Program-made: the position numbers and the translations under genes | Part shown: in pieces, positions 1-8,235 of the stretch | Layout: each line of letters begins with the position of its first letter | Position numbering within the stretch: the first letter of the stretch is position 1 | Assembly: GCF_005771535.1 (NCBI RefSeq) | Contig: NZ_VANU01000003.1 | Coordinates: 151,711-215,710 of the forward strand | Length of the DNA: 64,000 nt | Origin: Arcobacter arenosus | GTDB lineage: Bacteria; Campylobacterota; Campylobacteria; Campylobacterales; Arcobacteraceae | Direction of reading: 5' to 3' | The notes under the pieces: generated by a model | Seen by the model: the letters and a program-made list of their open reading frames with translations, nothing else | What the model was told of the DNA's origin: nothing | Database searches by the model: none

Positions 1-1434
1 AGTTCCTTTACCCTCTTCTTTTGTAGTAAAATATGGTTCAAAAACTTTATTTATGATATCTTGTGGAATTCCTCCTGCATTATCTTCAATAGAAACGATT
101 CCATAATCTTTATCATTTTTTACTGTAATAGTGACTTTTGCATTAGGTATTGAGTTTTCACTAAAAGCATCTTTTGAATTATTCATAATATTTAAAATAG
201 TTTGAGAAAACTCATTTGAAAAACCAAATACTTTAATTTTACTCTCAAATTTTTGTATTATCTTAATATTATGATGTTCAAAGGTTGAATCAACAATATC
301 TAAGGTTTTTTTAACAATATCATTTAAAACAAAAACCTCTTTTTCTTTATTAGGTTTAAAAAAGTTTCTAAAATCATCAATTGTTTTTGACATATTATTA
401 GCCAGAAGATTTACTTTTTTTACTGATTTTTCCATAAACTCATCATCTAACTCATTTAATTCATATGCAAGCTGAACATTTTGCATCACTAAACTTAATG
501 CATTTAAAGGTTGTCTCCATTGATGTGCGATATTTCCAATCATCTCACCCATAGAAGCAAGTTTTGATTGTTGTATCAACAACTGCTCTTGTTCTTGTCT
601 TTTTCTAATCTCAGAATCAACCCTTTTTTCTAGATTTTCATTTAAATCATTAAGCTCTTTTGTTCTTTGTTCAACCCTCTCTTCTAATTTTGAATGGGAC
701 TCCCTTAATCTTTTTTGAGTCTCATTTAATGCAGTAACCATTTTATTAAAATTTTGGGCTAATTTTCCTATCTCATCATTAGTTTTAATATCAAGTTTCA
801 TAGATAAATTACCCTTTGATATCTCTTCCGTAATAGAGTTAAACTGGATGATAGGTGCTGTAATCATTTTTGCTAAAGTATATGAAATAAGCAAAGAGGT
901 GAAAAGTAAAATTACACCTAAAGTTATAGCATTATTATCAATATTCTCAACTTGTTTTTGGTATTCCACTAAATCTAATTCTAAAATCAAATCCCCCCAA
1001 ATAATATCATTAAAATATACTGGAAAAATATATTTAAAAATCTTTTTATTATATTCGTCTGAATCAAAAATTGAATATGAAAAATCCCTCGCAATATTTA
1101 CATTGCCTAACTGCTCTCTTTCTACTAAACTCCAATTGTCTTTTTTTACAATTATTCTACTTCCCTTTTCCCTTGTAATTGTAATAGATTCTAAATCCTC
1201 ATTTAATGAAACAAAGTCTTGTACTGATTCCAAAAGGGTAATCTCATCCTCAACTACCATAGCATCACTATTTGAGATATAAATATTTTGTGCAATACTT
1301 TTTGCTTTTATTTGTTGAGCACCTAAAATAGATTCTTTTTGGGTAAAAATAAATTGATAAGTAAAAAATACAAAAATTATAGTCATTGTAAAAAATATTA
1401 GTACAAAGATTTTAAGAAATAAAGTTGATCTCAT
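1..1434 (-). CDS. Membrane histidine kinase, C-terminus cut by the window edge
   Basis: Read from 1434 toward position 1, the frame stays open to the edge. It shows a membrane segment near residues 7-30, an extracytoplasmic region of about 130 residues, and a second membrane segment near residues 170-190. A HAMP region, a coiled coil rich in Glu and Arg, and a HisKA box with the core IAHQWRQPL follow. The HATPase domain has an N-box (NIMNNSKDAF) and a G1 box (DNAGGIP), and the sequence stops in the F-box/G2 region (FEPYFTTK). It should autophosphorylate on the His of the AHQW motif. The ATG overlaps the TGA of the upstream binding-protein gene (ATGA), so the two are probably translationally coupled. 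No response regulator is seen beside it; one may lie left of the window. Family assignment is firm; the ligand is unknown. Confidence 0.92.
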   Translation of the reverse strand, partial: MRSTLFLKIFVLIFFTMTIIFVFFTYQFIFTQKESILGAQQIKAKSIAQNIYISNSDAMVVEDEITLLESVQDFVSLNEDLESITITREKGSRIIVKKDNWSLVEREQLGNVNIARDFSYSIFDSDEYNKKIFKYIFPVYFNDIIWGDLILELDLVEYQKQVENIDNNAITLGVILLFTSLLISYTLAKMITAPIIQFNSITEEISKGNLSMKLDIKTNDEIGKLAQNFNKMVTALNETQKRLRESHSKLEERVEQRTKELNDLNENLEKRVDSEIRKRQEQEQLLIQQSKLASMGEMIGNIAHQWRQPLNALSLVMQNVQLAYELNELDDEFMEKSVKKVNLLANNMSKTIDDFRNFFKPNKEKEVFVLNDIVKKTLDIVDSTFEHHNIKIIQKFESKIKVFGFSNEFSQTILNIMNNSKDAFSENSIPNAKVTITVKNDKDYGIVSIEDNAGGIPQDIINKVFEPYFTTKEEGKGT

Positions 1435-2333
1435 CAGTTATATCTCTTTTCTAATTCAAAATACTCTTTGAAAAATTTATTTAAATCTTTCAAACTCTCA
1501 TCTTCAATTATAAAAATCGAATCGATTTTTAAAAGATTAATTAATCTTAATGCTTTTTTTGATTTTAATTCTTGAGGATTAGCACCTTTTGTTAAGAAAA
1601 ATTCCCTTGATGTAGCATCAGAAGTTTTTGAATACATAGCTAAATTATCAAAAAAAATCTCATCTGACATATCGATTATTTTTACTTTTTTCTTAATTGC
1701 AGGATTAAAACTAACTATAACATCCCAAGCTCTTTTTGTAATAATTCCATAATCTGATTTTCCAAAAAACACACTAAAAACAACTCTTCTATCATTTTTC
1801 TCTTTCTTTAATTCTTCTAAAAGTTTTTTTGATGATTTTTTATTTATAGTTAAAGAGTTTTTTTCAAGCCAAACATTTGCATTTTTATCTTCACTTTTTA
1901 AAACTAGTTTTTTATTTTTTAAGTCTTTAAAACCTTTTAGTTTTTTTTCACCATCTGCTATAAGATAATATCTTGACCTTTTCTTTTTACTTAAAGAAAC
2001 TCCCCATTTTTTGTATGTTAAAGGATCTAATAAATCTTTATTTCTATAATAAGTAAGGGCATCTAAAATAATTGTGTCCAGTTTTTTATTTTTATAATCT
2101 TTTAGAATTTTTTCTTTTTCATAATAAATATTAATATTTATTTTCATTTTTTCGAATTCTGCAAGTTCTGTTACCCACGAGTTTAATGCAACATTTCTAT
2201 CTTTAAATTTTGATAAAATCCCTGCTTCATTTGAGATGCCAATATTAGCATAATATAAGTAATCGATTTTTTCAGAGGCAGACAAAAATATATTTAAAAA
2301 AATTATTATTAAAAAAACTCTAATTATTTTCAT
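1434..2333 (-). CDS. Periplasmic PhnD-like substrate-binding protein
   Basis: A 299-residue protein with a typical signal peptide (MKIIRV then a hydrophobic run ending in SAS near residue 20). The body resembles the phosphate/phosphonate (PhnD/SsuA-like) type II periplasmic binding fold: a first lobe with IDYLYYANIGISNEAG, a central lobe with DLKNKKLVLKSEDKNAN, and a return lobe with YGIITKRAWDVIVSFNP. No ABC transporter permease or ATPase accompanies it. Its stop codon overlaps the start of a membrane histidine kinase. From this context I infer that it is the periplasmic sensory partner of that kinase rather than a transport component. The family call is moderately sure; the ligand cannot be read from sequence. 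Confidence 0.78.
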   Translation of the reverse strand: MKIIRVFLIIIFLNIFLSASEKIDYLYYANIGISNEAGILSKFKDRNVALNSWVTELAEFEKMKININIYYEKEKILKDYKNKKLDTIILDALTYYRNKDLLDPLTYKKWGVSLSKKKRSRYYLIADGEKKLKGFKDLKNKKLVLKSEDKNANVWLEKNSLTINKKSSKKLLEELKKEKNDRRVVFSVFFGKSDYGIITKRAWDVIVSFNPAIKKKVKIIDMSDEIFFDNLAMYSKTSDATSREFFLTKGANPQELKSKKALRLINLLKIDSIFIIEDESLKDLNKFFKEYFELEKRYN

Positions 2334-2472
2334 CTCTTCTCTTTATTCATTTTAGAAAAAATTATAACATTTTTGAGATTATAAATATTCATTCATATAT
2401 TATTTATGTAGTGAAATAATTTTTAAATTGAAGATTCGATATAATATTTTTTTATAATAAGGGATAAAATTA

Positions 2473-3597
2473 ATGCAATTTAATATTGATGCAACTTCAA
2501 ATAAAGCAAGAGCTTGTACAATAAAAACAGCTCATAGTACAATAGAAACGCCAGTTTTCATGCCAGTAGGAACACAAGCAACAGTAAAAGCTCTTGATGC
2601 CAATGATATGTTGAGCTTAGGAGCAAAAATTATACTTGGAAATACTTATCATCTTTATCTAAGACCAGGAAGTAAACTAATAAAAAAATTTGGGGGACTT
2701 CATGGATTTTCGAAATTTCCTAACTCATTTTTAACAGATAGTGGTGGATTTCAAGCATTTTCTCTAAGTGATAATAGTAAGCCCGATGAAAATGGAATCA
2801 TGTTTAAATCACATATTGATGGAAGTAAACACTATTTCACTCCTCAAAGTGTACTTGATACACAGTATGATTTAGGAAGTGATATTATGATGATTTTAGA
2901 TGATTTAGTTGCCCTTCCAAACACAAAAGAAAGAATTCAAAAATCTATTGAAAGAACAACAAAATGGGCGAAAGAAGCAATTGAATACCATAAAAGTCAA
3001 CAAGAAAAAGGTATTGGGGTAAATCAAAATATTTTTGCAATAATCCAAGGTGGTACAGATAAAGAGTTTAGAAAAATGAGTGCCGAACAACTTTGTGCTT
3101 TAGAGGATTTCGATGGTTTTGCAATTGGTGGACTAAGTGTTGGTGAACCAAACCAAGATATGTATGATACAGTTGAATGGACAACGCAATTTATGCCAGA
3201 AAATAAGCCAAGATATCTTATGGGAGTTGGAACACCTGAAGATTTAATAGAAAATATTGAGCGTGGTGTTGATATGTTTGACTGTGTAATGCCTACAAGA
3301 AATGCAAGAAATGGAACACTATTTACTAGTTTTGGAAGGGTAAATATCAAAAAAGCAAGCTTTAAAGAGGATGAAAAGCCAATTGATGAAGAGTGTAGTT
3401 GCTATACTTGTCAAAACTTTACAAGAGCATATATGAACCATTTATTTAGAGCAGGAGAGATTACATATTTTAGACTTGCATCATTACACAATATCCATTA
3501 CTATTTAAACTTAATGAAACAAGCAAGAGCTGCAATTTTAGCAAATAAGTGGGATGAATTTAAAAAAGAATTTTATTTAAAAAGAGGCGTAAATTAA
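2473..3597 (+). CDS. tgt: Queuine tRNA-ribosyltransferase (tRNA-guanine transglycosylase)
   Basis: 374 residues, the normal length for bacterial Tgt, which swaps guanine-34 for preQ1 in tRNAs with GUN anticodons. The DSGGFQ motif carries the conserved Asp (residue 89). The nucleophile region [15 protein letters not shown] is present, and the zinc site is complete: C-x-C-x2-C (CSCYTC) followed about 25 residues later by a His (SLHNIHYY). A TATAAT-like box and an AAGGG Shine-Dalgarno sequence lie just upstream of the ATG. It is followed by gatC and a Spx/ArsC-family gene on the same strand. Confidence 0.98.
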   Translation: MQFNIDATSNKARACTIKTAHSTIETPVFMPVGTQATVKALDANDMLSLGAKIILGNTYHLYLRPGSKLIKKFGGLHGFSKFPNSFLTDSGGFQAFSLSDNSKPDENGIMFKSHIDGSKHYFTPQSVLDTQYDLGSDIMMILDDLVALPNTKERIQKSIERTTKWAKEAIEYHKSQQEKGIGVNQNIFAIIQGGTDKEFRKMSAEQLCALEDFDGFAIGGLSVGEPNQDMYDTVEWTTQFMPENKPRYLMGVGTPEDLIENIERGVDMFDCVMPTRNARNGTLFTSFGRVNIKKASFKEDEKPIDEECSCYTCQNFTRAYMNHLFRAGEITYFRLASLHNIHYYLNLMKQARAAILANKWDEFKKEFYLKRGVN

Positions 3598-3662
3598 AGC
3601 TTTAATCTCTTTTTCGATAAAATATTAGCCATTTTAATACTTAAGAAGTATAAAGGAACATA

Positions 3663-3953
3663 ATGACAGTTGATGATAAGTTAATTGATAAATTAGCAAA
3701 ACTTTCAAGTTTGGAGATTGATGATTCTAAAAAAGAGGGTTTAAAATCAGAACTTGCTGATATTATTAATTTTGTTGAAAACTTAAACGAGATTGATGTA
3801 TCAGATATTGAAGCTACATTTAGTACGATTGAGGGTGGTACCCCATTAAGGGAAGATGAATCTAAACAAGATTTAGAGATGTCTGAGCATATTTTAAAAC
3901 ATGCCCCAAAAAGTGAAGAAGGGTATTTTATAGTACCTAAAATTATAGAATAG
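3663..3953 (+). CDS. gatC: Aspartyl/glutamyl-tRNA amidotransferase subunit C
   Basis: 96 residues, the usual GatC size. GatC wraps around and stabilises the GatAB amidotransferase, which converts Glu-tRNA(Gln) to Gln-tRNA(Gln). Visible signatures are the N-terminal helix (DKLIDKLAKLSSLEI), the central FVENLNEIDVSDIEAT, and the C-terminal PLREDE followed by a PKSEEGYFIVPKIIE tail. Subunits A and B are not in this window. An AAGGAA Shine-Dalgarno lies just before the ATG. It sits 65 bp after tgt and 8 bp before the next gene, so the latter two are probably cotranscribed. Confidence 0.95.
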   Translation: MTVDDKLIDKLAKLSSLEIDDSKKEGLKSELADIINFVENLNEIDVSDIEATFSTIEGGTPLREDESKQDLEMSEHILKHAPKSEEGYFIVPKIIE

Positions 3954-3961
3954 GCCTAAAA

Positions 3962-4306
3962 ATGAATATTACTGTTTATGGAATTAAAACATGTGGTAGT
4001 GTTAGAAATGCACTAAAGTTTTTTAAAGACAATAATATAGAAGTAGATTTTTTTGATTTTAAAAAAGAAACACCAAGTGAAGAAAAAGTAAAAACTTGGA
4101 CACAAAAAGCAGATATAAATATTCTATTTAATTCAAAAGGTACAAAATATAAAAACCTAGGATTAAAAGAACTTAATCTTGATGAAAATGGTAAATTTGA
4201 ATGGTTGGTAAAAGAACCTATGCTATTTAAAAGACCAGTAATTGAATATGATGATAAGGTTTTAGTTGCTTGGAATGAAGAACTTTATAAAGAGACTTTT
4301 TTATAG
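3962..4306 (+). CDS. ArsC/Spx/MgsR family protein (YffB-like)
   Basis: A 114-residue thioredoxin-fold protein of the ArsC/Spx superfamily. The N-terminus reads MNITVYGIKTCGSVRNALKFF, with a single Cys (residue 11) in a CGSV motif. This differs from the CxxC of Spx and from the CX5R of the other ArsC family. The C-terminal part contains FKRPVIEYDDKVLVAWNEE, which matches the RPV-type element of this family. Such proteins are annotated as arsenate-reductase-like or thiol-dependent, but the real substrate is usually unknown. It sits far from the arsenic locus at 46-50 kb, so I do not assign arsenate reduction. A strong hairpin overlaps its stop codon. Confidence 0.85.
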   Translation: MNITVYGIKTCGSVRNALKFFKDNNIEVDFFDFKKETPSEEKVKTWTQKADINILFNSKGTKYKNLGLKELNLDENGKFEWLVKEPMLFKRPVIEYDDKVLVAWNEELYKETFL

Positions 4307-4316
4307 TCTCTTTATA
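4286..4316. terminator. Bidirectional hairpin terminator
   Basis: A perfect 12-bp stem (TATAAAGAGACT paired with AGTCTCTTTATA) around a T-rich 7-base loop. It lies between converging genes: the Spx/ArsC-family gene on the plus strand and the DAHP synthase on the minus strand. It overlaps the last codons of the former. Confidence 0.7.
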
Positions 4317-4320
4317 TGTT

Positions 4321-5673
4321 TTATTTTCTAGCTTCTTTTAAAGTCTCTGCTATCATAAATGCTAACTCTAATGATTGATCTGCATTTAACCTTGGATCAC
4401 ATTGGGTATGGTATCTACTAGGAAGCCCATCTGCTGTAATCGCTGAACTTTTACTTCCAGTACACTCTGTTACATTTTGCCCAGTCATTTCAAGGTGAAT
4501 ACCACCCGCAACTGTACCTTCTGCTTTATGAATTTGGAAAAACTGCTTTACTTCACTTAAAATATTATCAAAATCTCTTGTTTTATATCCATTTGGAGCT
4601 TTTTCAACATTTCCATGCATAGGGTCTGATGACCAAACTACATTTTTACCCTCTTCTTTTACTCTTTTTAAAAGATTTGGAAATTTATCAGCAATTTTAT
4701 CATGTCCCATTCTAACAATAAGATTTAATCTTCCTGCTTCATTTTCTGGATTTAATGCATCAATTAATTCAATTAATTCATCCTCTTGCATAGATGGTCC
4801 AACTTTACAACCAATTGGATTATTTATACCTCTAAAATATTCTAAATGTGCACCATCTAATTGTCTTGTTCTATCTCCAATCCATAACATGTGAGCAGAA
4901 CAATCATACCATTTACCACTTAATGAATCTTTTCTTGTAAGAGCTTCTTCATAATTTAATAATAAAGCCTCATGAGAAGTATAAAGCACTGTTTCTCTTA
5001 ATTGAGCTGTATTTTCACTAGTGATTCCACACGATTCCATAAATTTTAAAGTTTCAGAGATTTTAGCTGCTAATTGGTCATATTTTTCACCAAGGGCATT
5101 ATCTTTTACAAAATCTAAATTCCATGCATGAACTTTATGTAAATCAGCCATTCCACCTCTTGCAAAGGCTCTAAGTAAGTTTAATGTTGCAGCACTTTGA
5201 TTGTAAGCTTTTAAAAGCCTTTTTGCTTTTGGTGTTCTATCTTTTTGAGTAAAATCTACATTATTGATAATATCACCTCTATATGAAGGTAAGGCAATAC
5301 CATTTATCTCTTCAAAATCTGCAGATCTTGGTTTTGCAAATTGTCCTGCAATTCTTCCCACTTTTACAACTGGTTTTCCACCAGAAAAAGTTAAAACAAC
5401 TGCCATTTGCATCATTACTTTAAATAAATCTTTTATATTATTTGCATCAAAAGCATTAAAAGATTCAGCACAATCTCCACCTTGAAGTAAAAAAGCATCA
5501 CCTCTAACTACATCTGCAAGTTTTGATTTTAAAGTTTCAGCCTCTCCAGCAAAAATAAGTGGAGGATATGTTGCTAGTTCTTTTTCAACTTTAGCAAGTT
5601 TCTCTAAATCTGTATATGTTGGTTGTTGTTTAATTGGAAAATCTCTCCAAGAGCTAGGATTCCAAGTATTCAT
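4321..5673 (-). CDS. 3-deoxy-7-phosphoheptulonate synthase, class II
   Basis: 450 residues. The enzyme condenses phosphoenolpyruvate with erythrose 4-phosphate, the first step of the shikimate pathway. The class II (plant-like) type is recognised by the N-terminal [17 protein letters not shown], the QGGDCAESF motif near residue 65, [14 protein letters not shown], the metal-binding [20 protein letters not shown] region, and a C-terminal [10 protein letters not shown]. Class II enzymes are the rule in Campylobacterota. It has its own gap of about 90 bp from the upstream transaldolase gene, with a terminator between, so it is probably a separate transcription unit. Confidence 0.97.
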   Translation of the reverse strand: MNTWNPSSWRDFPIKQQPTYTDLEKLAKVEKELATYPPLIFAGEAETLKSKLADVVRGDAFLLQGGDCAESFNAFDANNIKDLFKVMMQMAVVLTFSGGKPVVKVGRIAGQFAKPRSADFEEINGIALPSYRGDIINNVDFTQKDRTPKAKRLLKAYNQSAATLNLLRAFARGGMADLHKVHAWNLDFVKDNALGEKYDQLAAKISETLKFMESCGITSENTAQLRETVLYTSHEALLLNYEEALTRKDSLSGKWYDCSAHMLWIGDRTRQLDGAHLEYFRGINNPIGCKVGPSMQEDELIELIDALNPENEAGRLNLIVRMGHDKIADKFPNLLKRVKEEGKNVVWSSDPMHGNVEKAPNGYKTRDFDNILSEVKQFFQIHKAEGTVAGGIHLEMTGQNVTECTGSKSSAITADGLPSRYHTQCDPRLNADQSLELAFMIAETLKEARK

Positions 5674-5736
5674 AGCTTATCCTTATTTTTAAATAGGGAT
5701 GATTTTATCTAAAATATTCTTAAGCTAAATAGTACT

Positions 5737-5761
5737 AAACCCAAAGCTTGGCCTTGGGTTT
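5737..5761 (-). terminator. Hairpin terminator after transaldolase
   Basis: An 8-bp stem (AAACCCAA with TTGGGTTT) around a 9-base loop, immediately downstream of the tal stop codon on the minus strand. The run after the stem is only partly T-rich. Confidence 0.55.
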
Positions 5762-5767
5762 TATTAA

Positions 5768-6763
5768 TTAATTTTTTTGAAGTTTTTGTAATAGGTCTTT
5801 AAAAGAATCTTTAAATGACTCAAGCCCATCATTTAATAGTTGCTCGTAAACAGCTTCGATATCAATTTTACTTGATTTTATTGTTTTAAAAAACTCATCA
5901 CATTCACTTTCTGTAATGATTTCACTAGGCTCTTTTGAACCATTTTCAATCCACTCATCAATTGTCGCTAAAGGAGCAGTATTAACAGAATTTGGATAGA
6001 TTAAACTATCTACATAATAACTTCCTGGTAAGTCATCACCTTTTACACCTGTACTTGCAAATAAAGTTCTAATATTTTCATTAGCAAATCTTTCAACTTC
6101 ATGATAACATTTAGCTGCATTTACAATTCCAAGTTTTCCTGTTTTTAGACCCTTTGCCCTAAATTCAGAATCACACATTCTATCAAATCTAGAAACAAAT
6201 ACAGAGATAACTGCTTTAATATCTTTATTTGATGCTTTTATCCCTTCGTTTAAAGCTTTTGCACACTCTCTTGCTTGTTCTGGTGAGAATATCAAAGTAG
6301 CATTCACATGAATTCCTGCACTTGTTAATTCTCTCATAGCTTCATACCCAGCTTTAGTTGCTGGAACTTTAATCATCACATTTTCAGCACCAATTTGAGA
6401 ATTTAATCTCATACCCTCTTCAATAGTTGCCTTTGCGTCATCACATAAAGCAGGATCCACTTCAATTGAGATAAATCCATCATTAGTATTATCTAAATAA
6501 AGGTCATTTAATAGTTCTGCCGCTCTTTTAATATCTGTTATTGCAAGCTCTTCATAAATAACTTTTGGCTCATTAGCCTTTAACATTTCAAACTGTTGTC
6601 CATAAGCAACAGAGTTTGTAATTGAAGATTCAAATATTGCAGGATTTGATGTTGCACCATGAATAACTTCATCTTTAATAAGAGCCTGAAATCTATTTTC
6701 TAAGAAATCTCTTTCTATAAAATCACACCATAATGAAAAATTTATATCCTCTTTTAAACTCAT
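5768..6763 (-). CDS. tal: Transaldolase
   Basis: 331 residues. Transaldolase moves a dihydroxyacetone unit between sugar phosphates in the non-oxidative pentose phosphate pathway. Conserved features are GATSNPAIFESSI near the N-terminus, the Schiff-base lysine in MIKVPAT, NATLIFSPEQA and VSVFVSRFDR-like strands, and a C-terminal DLPGSYYVDSLIYPNSVNT segment. The length matches the longer single-domain transaldolases of Campylobacterota and actinobacteria. It lies 10 bp downstream of serB and is likely cotranscribed. Transketolase, its pathway partner, is at 52.5-54.4 kb. Confidence 0.96.
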   Translation of the reverse strand: MSLKEDINFSLWCDFIERDFLENRFQALIKDEVIHGATSNPAIFESSITNSVAYGQQFEMLKANEPKVIYEELAITDIKRAAELLNDLYLDNTNDGFISIEVDPALCDDAKATIEEGMRLNSQIGAENVMIKVPATKAGYEAMRELTSAGIHVNATLIFSPEQARECAKALNEGIKASNKDIKAVISVFVSRFDRMCDSEFRAKGLKTGKLGIVNAAKCYHEVERFANENIRTLFASTGVKGDDLPGSYYVDSLIYPNSVNTAPLATIDEWIENGSKEPSEIITESECDEFFKTIKSSKIDIEAVYEQLLNDGLESFKDSFKDLLQKLQKN

Positions 6764-6773
6764 ATTTTATCTC

Positions 6774-7394
6774 CTATATATAGTCTAATATTTTTGTTAA
6801 ATCTTTTTCATCAACAATTATATTAGCCTCTTTTTTTAAAATATCTTTTGCACAAAATGCAACTCTTTTTGATGCATATGGGAACATCGAAACATCATTT
6901 GCCCCATCCCCAGCAACTAGCGTATTCTCTTTTGATACACCAAGCATTGATTGAACCCTTTGAATCATATCACCCTTAGAAAAACCAAACATCATATCTC
7001 CACCAACAAGACCAGTTAAAATCCCATCTTTTTCGTGTAAAATATTTGAAAAATCTGCATCTAAACCTAATTTTTCTTTAGCTGGTGAGGTTCCAATTCT
7101 AAAACCACCTGAAAAACAAACTACTTTATAATCTTGTTTTTTAAGTTCACTAATTAATTCATAAGCACCTGGCATTAAAGGTAAATCTTTACAAATCTCT
7201 ACAGCTTTAGAATACTCTAAACCTTTTAATAAAGATACCCTTTCAACTAAAGACTCAAAAAAATCAAGTTCTCCAGCCATTGCTTTTTCAGTAATACTCG
7301 CAACTTTTTCTTCAAGACCTAAAGGCTTTGCTAAAAAATCGATAGTTTCACCATCCATAAGTGTTGAATCAAAATCAAAAACAGCTAATTTCAT
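6774..7394 (-). CDS. serB: Phosphoserine phosphatase (HAD family)
   Basis: 206 residues with the full set of HAD motifs: DFDSTLMDGE (nucleophile and acid/base Asp at residues 7 and 9), SGGF (motif II), a Lys before the last motif, and GDGANDVSMF (motif III). This is the SerB pattern; the enzyme hydrolyses phosphoserine to serine as the last step of the phosphorylated pathway. It is slightly short compared with SerB proteins carrying an N-terminal ACT domain, which is absent here. It heads a two-gene unit with tal and is divergent from ruvX. Confidence 0.93.
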   Translation of the reverse strand: MKLAVFDFDSTLMDGETIDFLAKPLGLEEKVASITEKAMAGELDFFESLVERVSLLKGLEYSKAVEICKDLPLMPGAYELISELKKQDYKVVCFSGGFRIGTSPAKEKLGLDADFSNILHEKDGILTGLVGGDMMFGFSKGDMIQRVQSMLGVSKENTLVAGDGANDVSMFPYASKRVAFCAKDILKKEANIIVDEKDLTKILDYI

Positions 7395-7426
7395 ACTAAG
7401 TTTTCCTAGATTTATTTTTTTAAAGG

Positions 7427-7432
7427 TATAAT
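7427..7432 (+). promoter_or_regulatory. -10 box for ruvX
   Basis: A perfect TATAAT hexamer 29 bp upstream of the TTG start of ruvX, in the short divergent gap with serB. No clear -35 box is seen, as is common in this phylum. Confidence 0.5.
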
Positions 7433-7461
7433 AGTATCTAAATTTATCTAAAGGATCCTAT

Positions 7462-7845
7462 TTGAAGCTAGCTTCCATTGATATTGGACTTAAAAGAATA
7501 GGTGTTGCCATATCTCTTACAGGTACAATTGTTACACCCCAAAATGCCATTTTAAGAAAAAATAGAAACCAAGCAGCCAATGATGTAAATAGTTTTTTAA
7601 AAGAGTGGGAAATAGAAAAACTTATTGTTGGATTTCCTAGTGCAAGTCCTGATATGCAAAAAAGAGTTGCTCACTTTGTAAAACTGCTTGAACTTGAAAT
7701 TCCCTATGAGTTTCAAGAAGAAAATATGAGTTCTATTGAAGCAGAAGAGATGATGAAAGGTGAGATAAAATACAAAAGAGATGGAAGAGTAGACTCCCTA
7801 GCTGCAAAAATAATACTTGAAAGGTTTTTATCTAAAAAAAGTTAA
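7462..7845 (+). CDS. ruvX: RuvX/YqgF family Holliday junction resolvase-like nuclease
   Basis: 127 residues with an RNase-H-like fold: IDIGLKRIGVA at the N-terminus carries the first catalytic Asp, LIVGFPS is the central strand, EFQEENMSSIEAEE holds the acidic residue, and GRVDSLAAKIILERFL provides the last conserved Asp. YqgF proteins act in 16S rRNA 5'-end maturation and have been proposed as resolvases. The start is a TTG preceded by AAGGAT, the only well-placed start for the conserved N-terminus. Its stop codon overlaps the stop of the convergent acpS by 4 bp. Confidence 0.92.
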   Translation: MKLASIDIGLKRIGVAISLTGTIVTPQNAILRKNRNQAANDVNSFLKEWEIEKLIVGFPSASPDMQKRVAHFVKLLELEIPYEFQEENMSSIEAEEMMKGEIKYKRDGRVDSLAAKIILERFLSKKS

Positions 7846-8204
7846 CTTTTTTTACTCTTTTTTTCTATATTAACTACAGCTATTGCAAAATCTGAATCAT
7901 GACTTATTGATAGGTATGATTTTTTTATATTAAATTTTTTTCGAATCTCTTTTTTATATTTGATTTTAGGAGCACCATTTTTATCTTTTTTTATTTTTAT
8001 ATCATGAAAAGAGCATTCTTTCCCAATCCCTGTACCAATAGCTTTACTTGCTGCTTCCTTTGCAGCCCAAAAACCTGCAGCAGTCTCAGGTCGTTTGATT
8101 AATTGTATCTCATCCTCATCTAAAAACCGTTGATAAGCTTTTAAACCAAACTTTTCATACATATTTTTTATTCTATTTATTGAAGTTACATCTATTCCAA
8201 TCAT
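7842..8204 (-). CDS. acpS: Holo-[acyl-carrier-protein] synthase
   Basis: A 120-residue protein starting at MIGIDVTSI, the conserved AcpS N-terminus. It transfers 4'-phosphopantetheine from CoA to the acyl carrier protein. The metal-binding Asp in IGIDVT and the motif FWAAKEAASKAIGTGIG are both present, as is the C-terminal SYLSISHDSDFAIAVV. The frame extends 24 codons further upstream, but that extension is not AcpS-like and would run into the start region of the divergent permease gene, so I choose the ATG at 8204. panC, another coenzyme A-related gene, is close by. Confidence 0.94.
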   Translation of the reverse strand: MIGIDVTSINRIKNMYEKFGLKAYQRFLDEDEIQLIKRPETAAGFWAAKEAASKAIGTGIGKECSFHDIKIKKDKNGAPKIKYKKEIRKKFNIKKSYLSISHDSDFAIAVVNIEKKSKKS

Positions 8205-8222
8205 TATTAACCTGTCTTTTTG

Positions 8223-8228
8223 TATAAT
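8223..8228 (+). promoter_or_regulatory. -10 box directly abutting a start codon (leaderless candidate)
   Basis: A perfect TATAAT ends 7 bases before the ATG of the DppB-like permease at 8236. No Shine-Dalgarno sequence fits between them. If this box is used, transcription starts at or next to the ATG and the mRNA would be leaderless. Confidence 0.5.
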
Positions 8229-8235
8229 CTGCTTT

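Noticed and set aside
848..1282. A 144-codon open frame on the plus strand
   Set aside because: It lies opposite the sensor domain of the histidine kinase, has a composition typical of reverse-strand AT-rich DNA, and shows no recognisable motif or ribosome site.
3593..3606. Palindrome ATTAAAGCTTTAAT after tgt as a terminator
   Set aside because: It is self-complementary with no loop, AT-rich and not followed directly by a T-run; it overlaps the tgt stop codon and gatC may be read through from it.
3962..4306. Calling this gene an arsenate reductase
   Set aside because: The protein belongs to the wider ArsC/Spx/YffB group and is not in the arsenic locus, which has its own thioredoxin-coupled ArsC.
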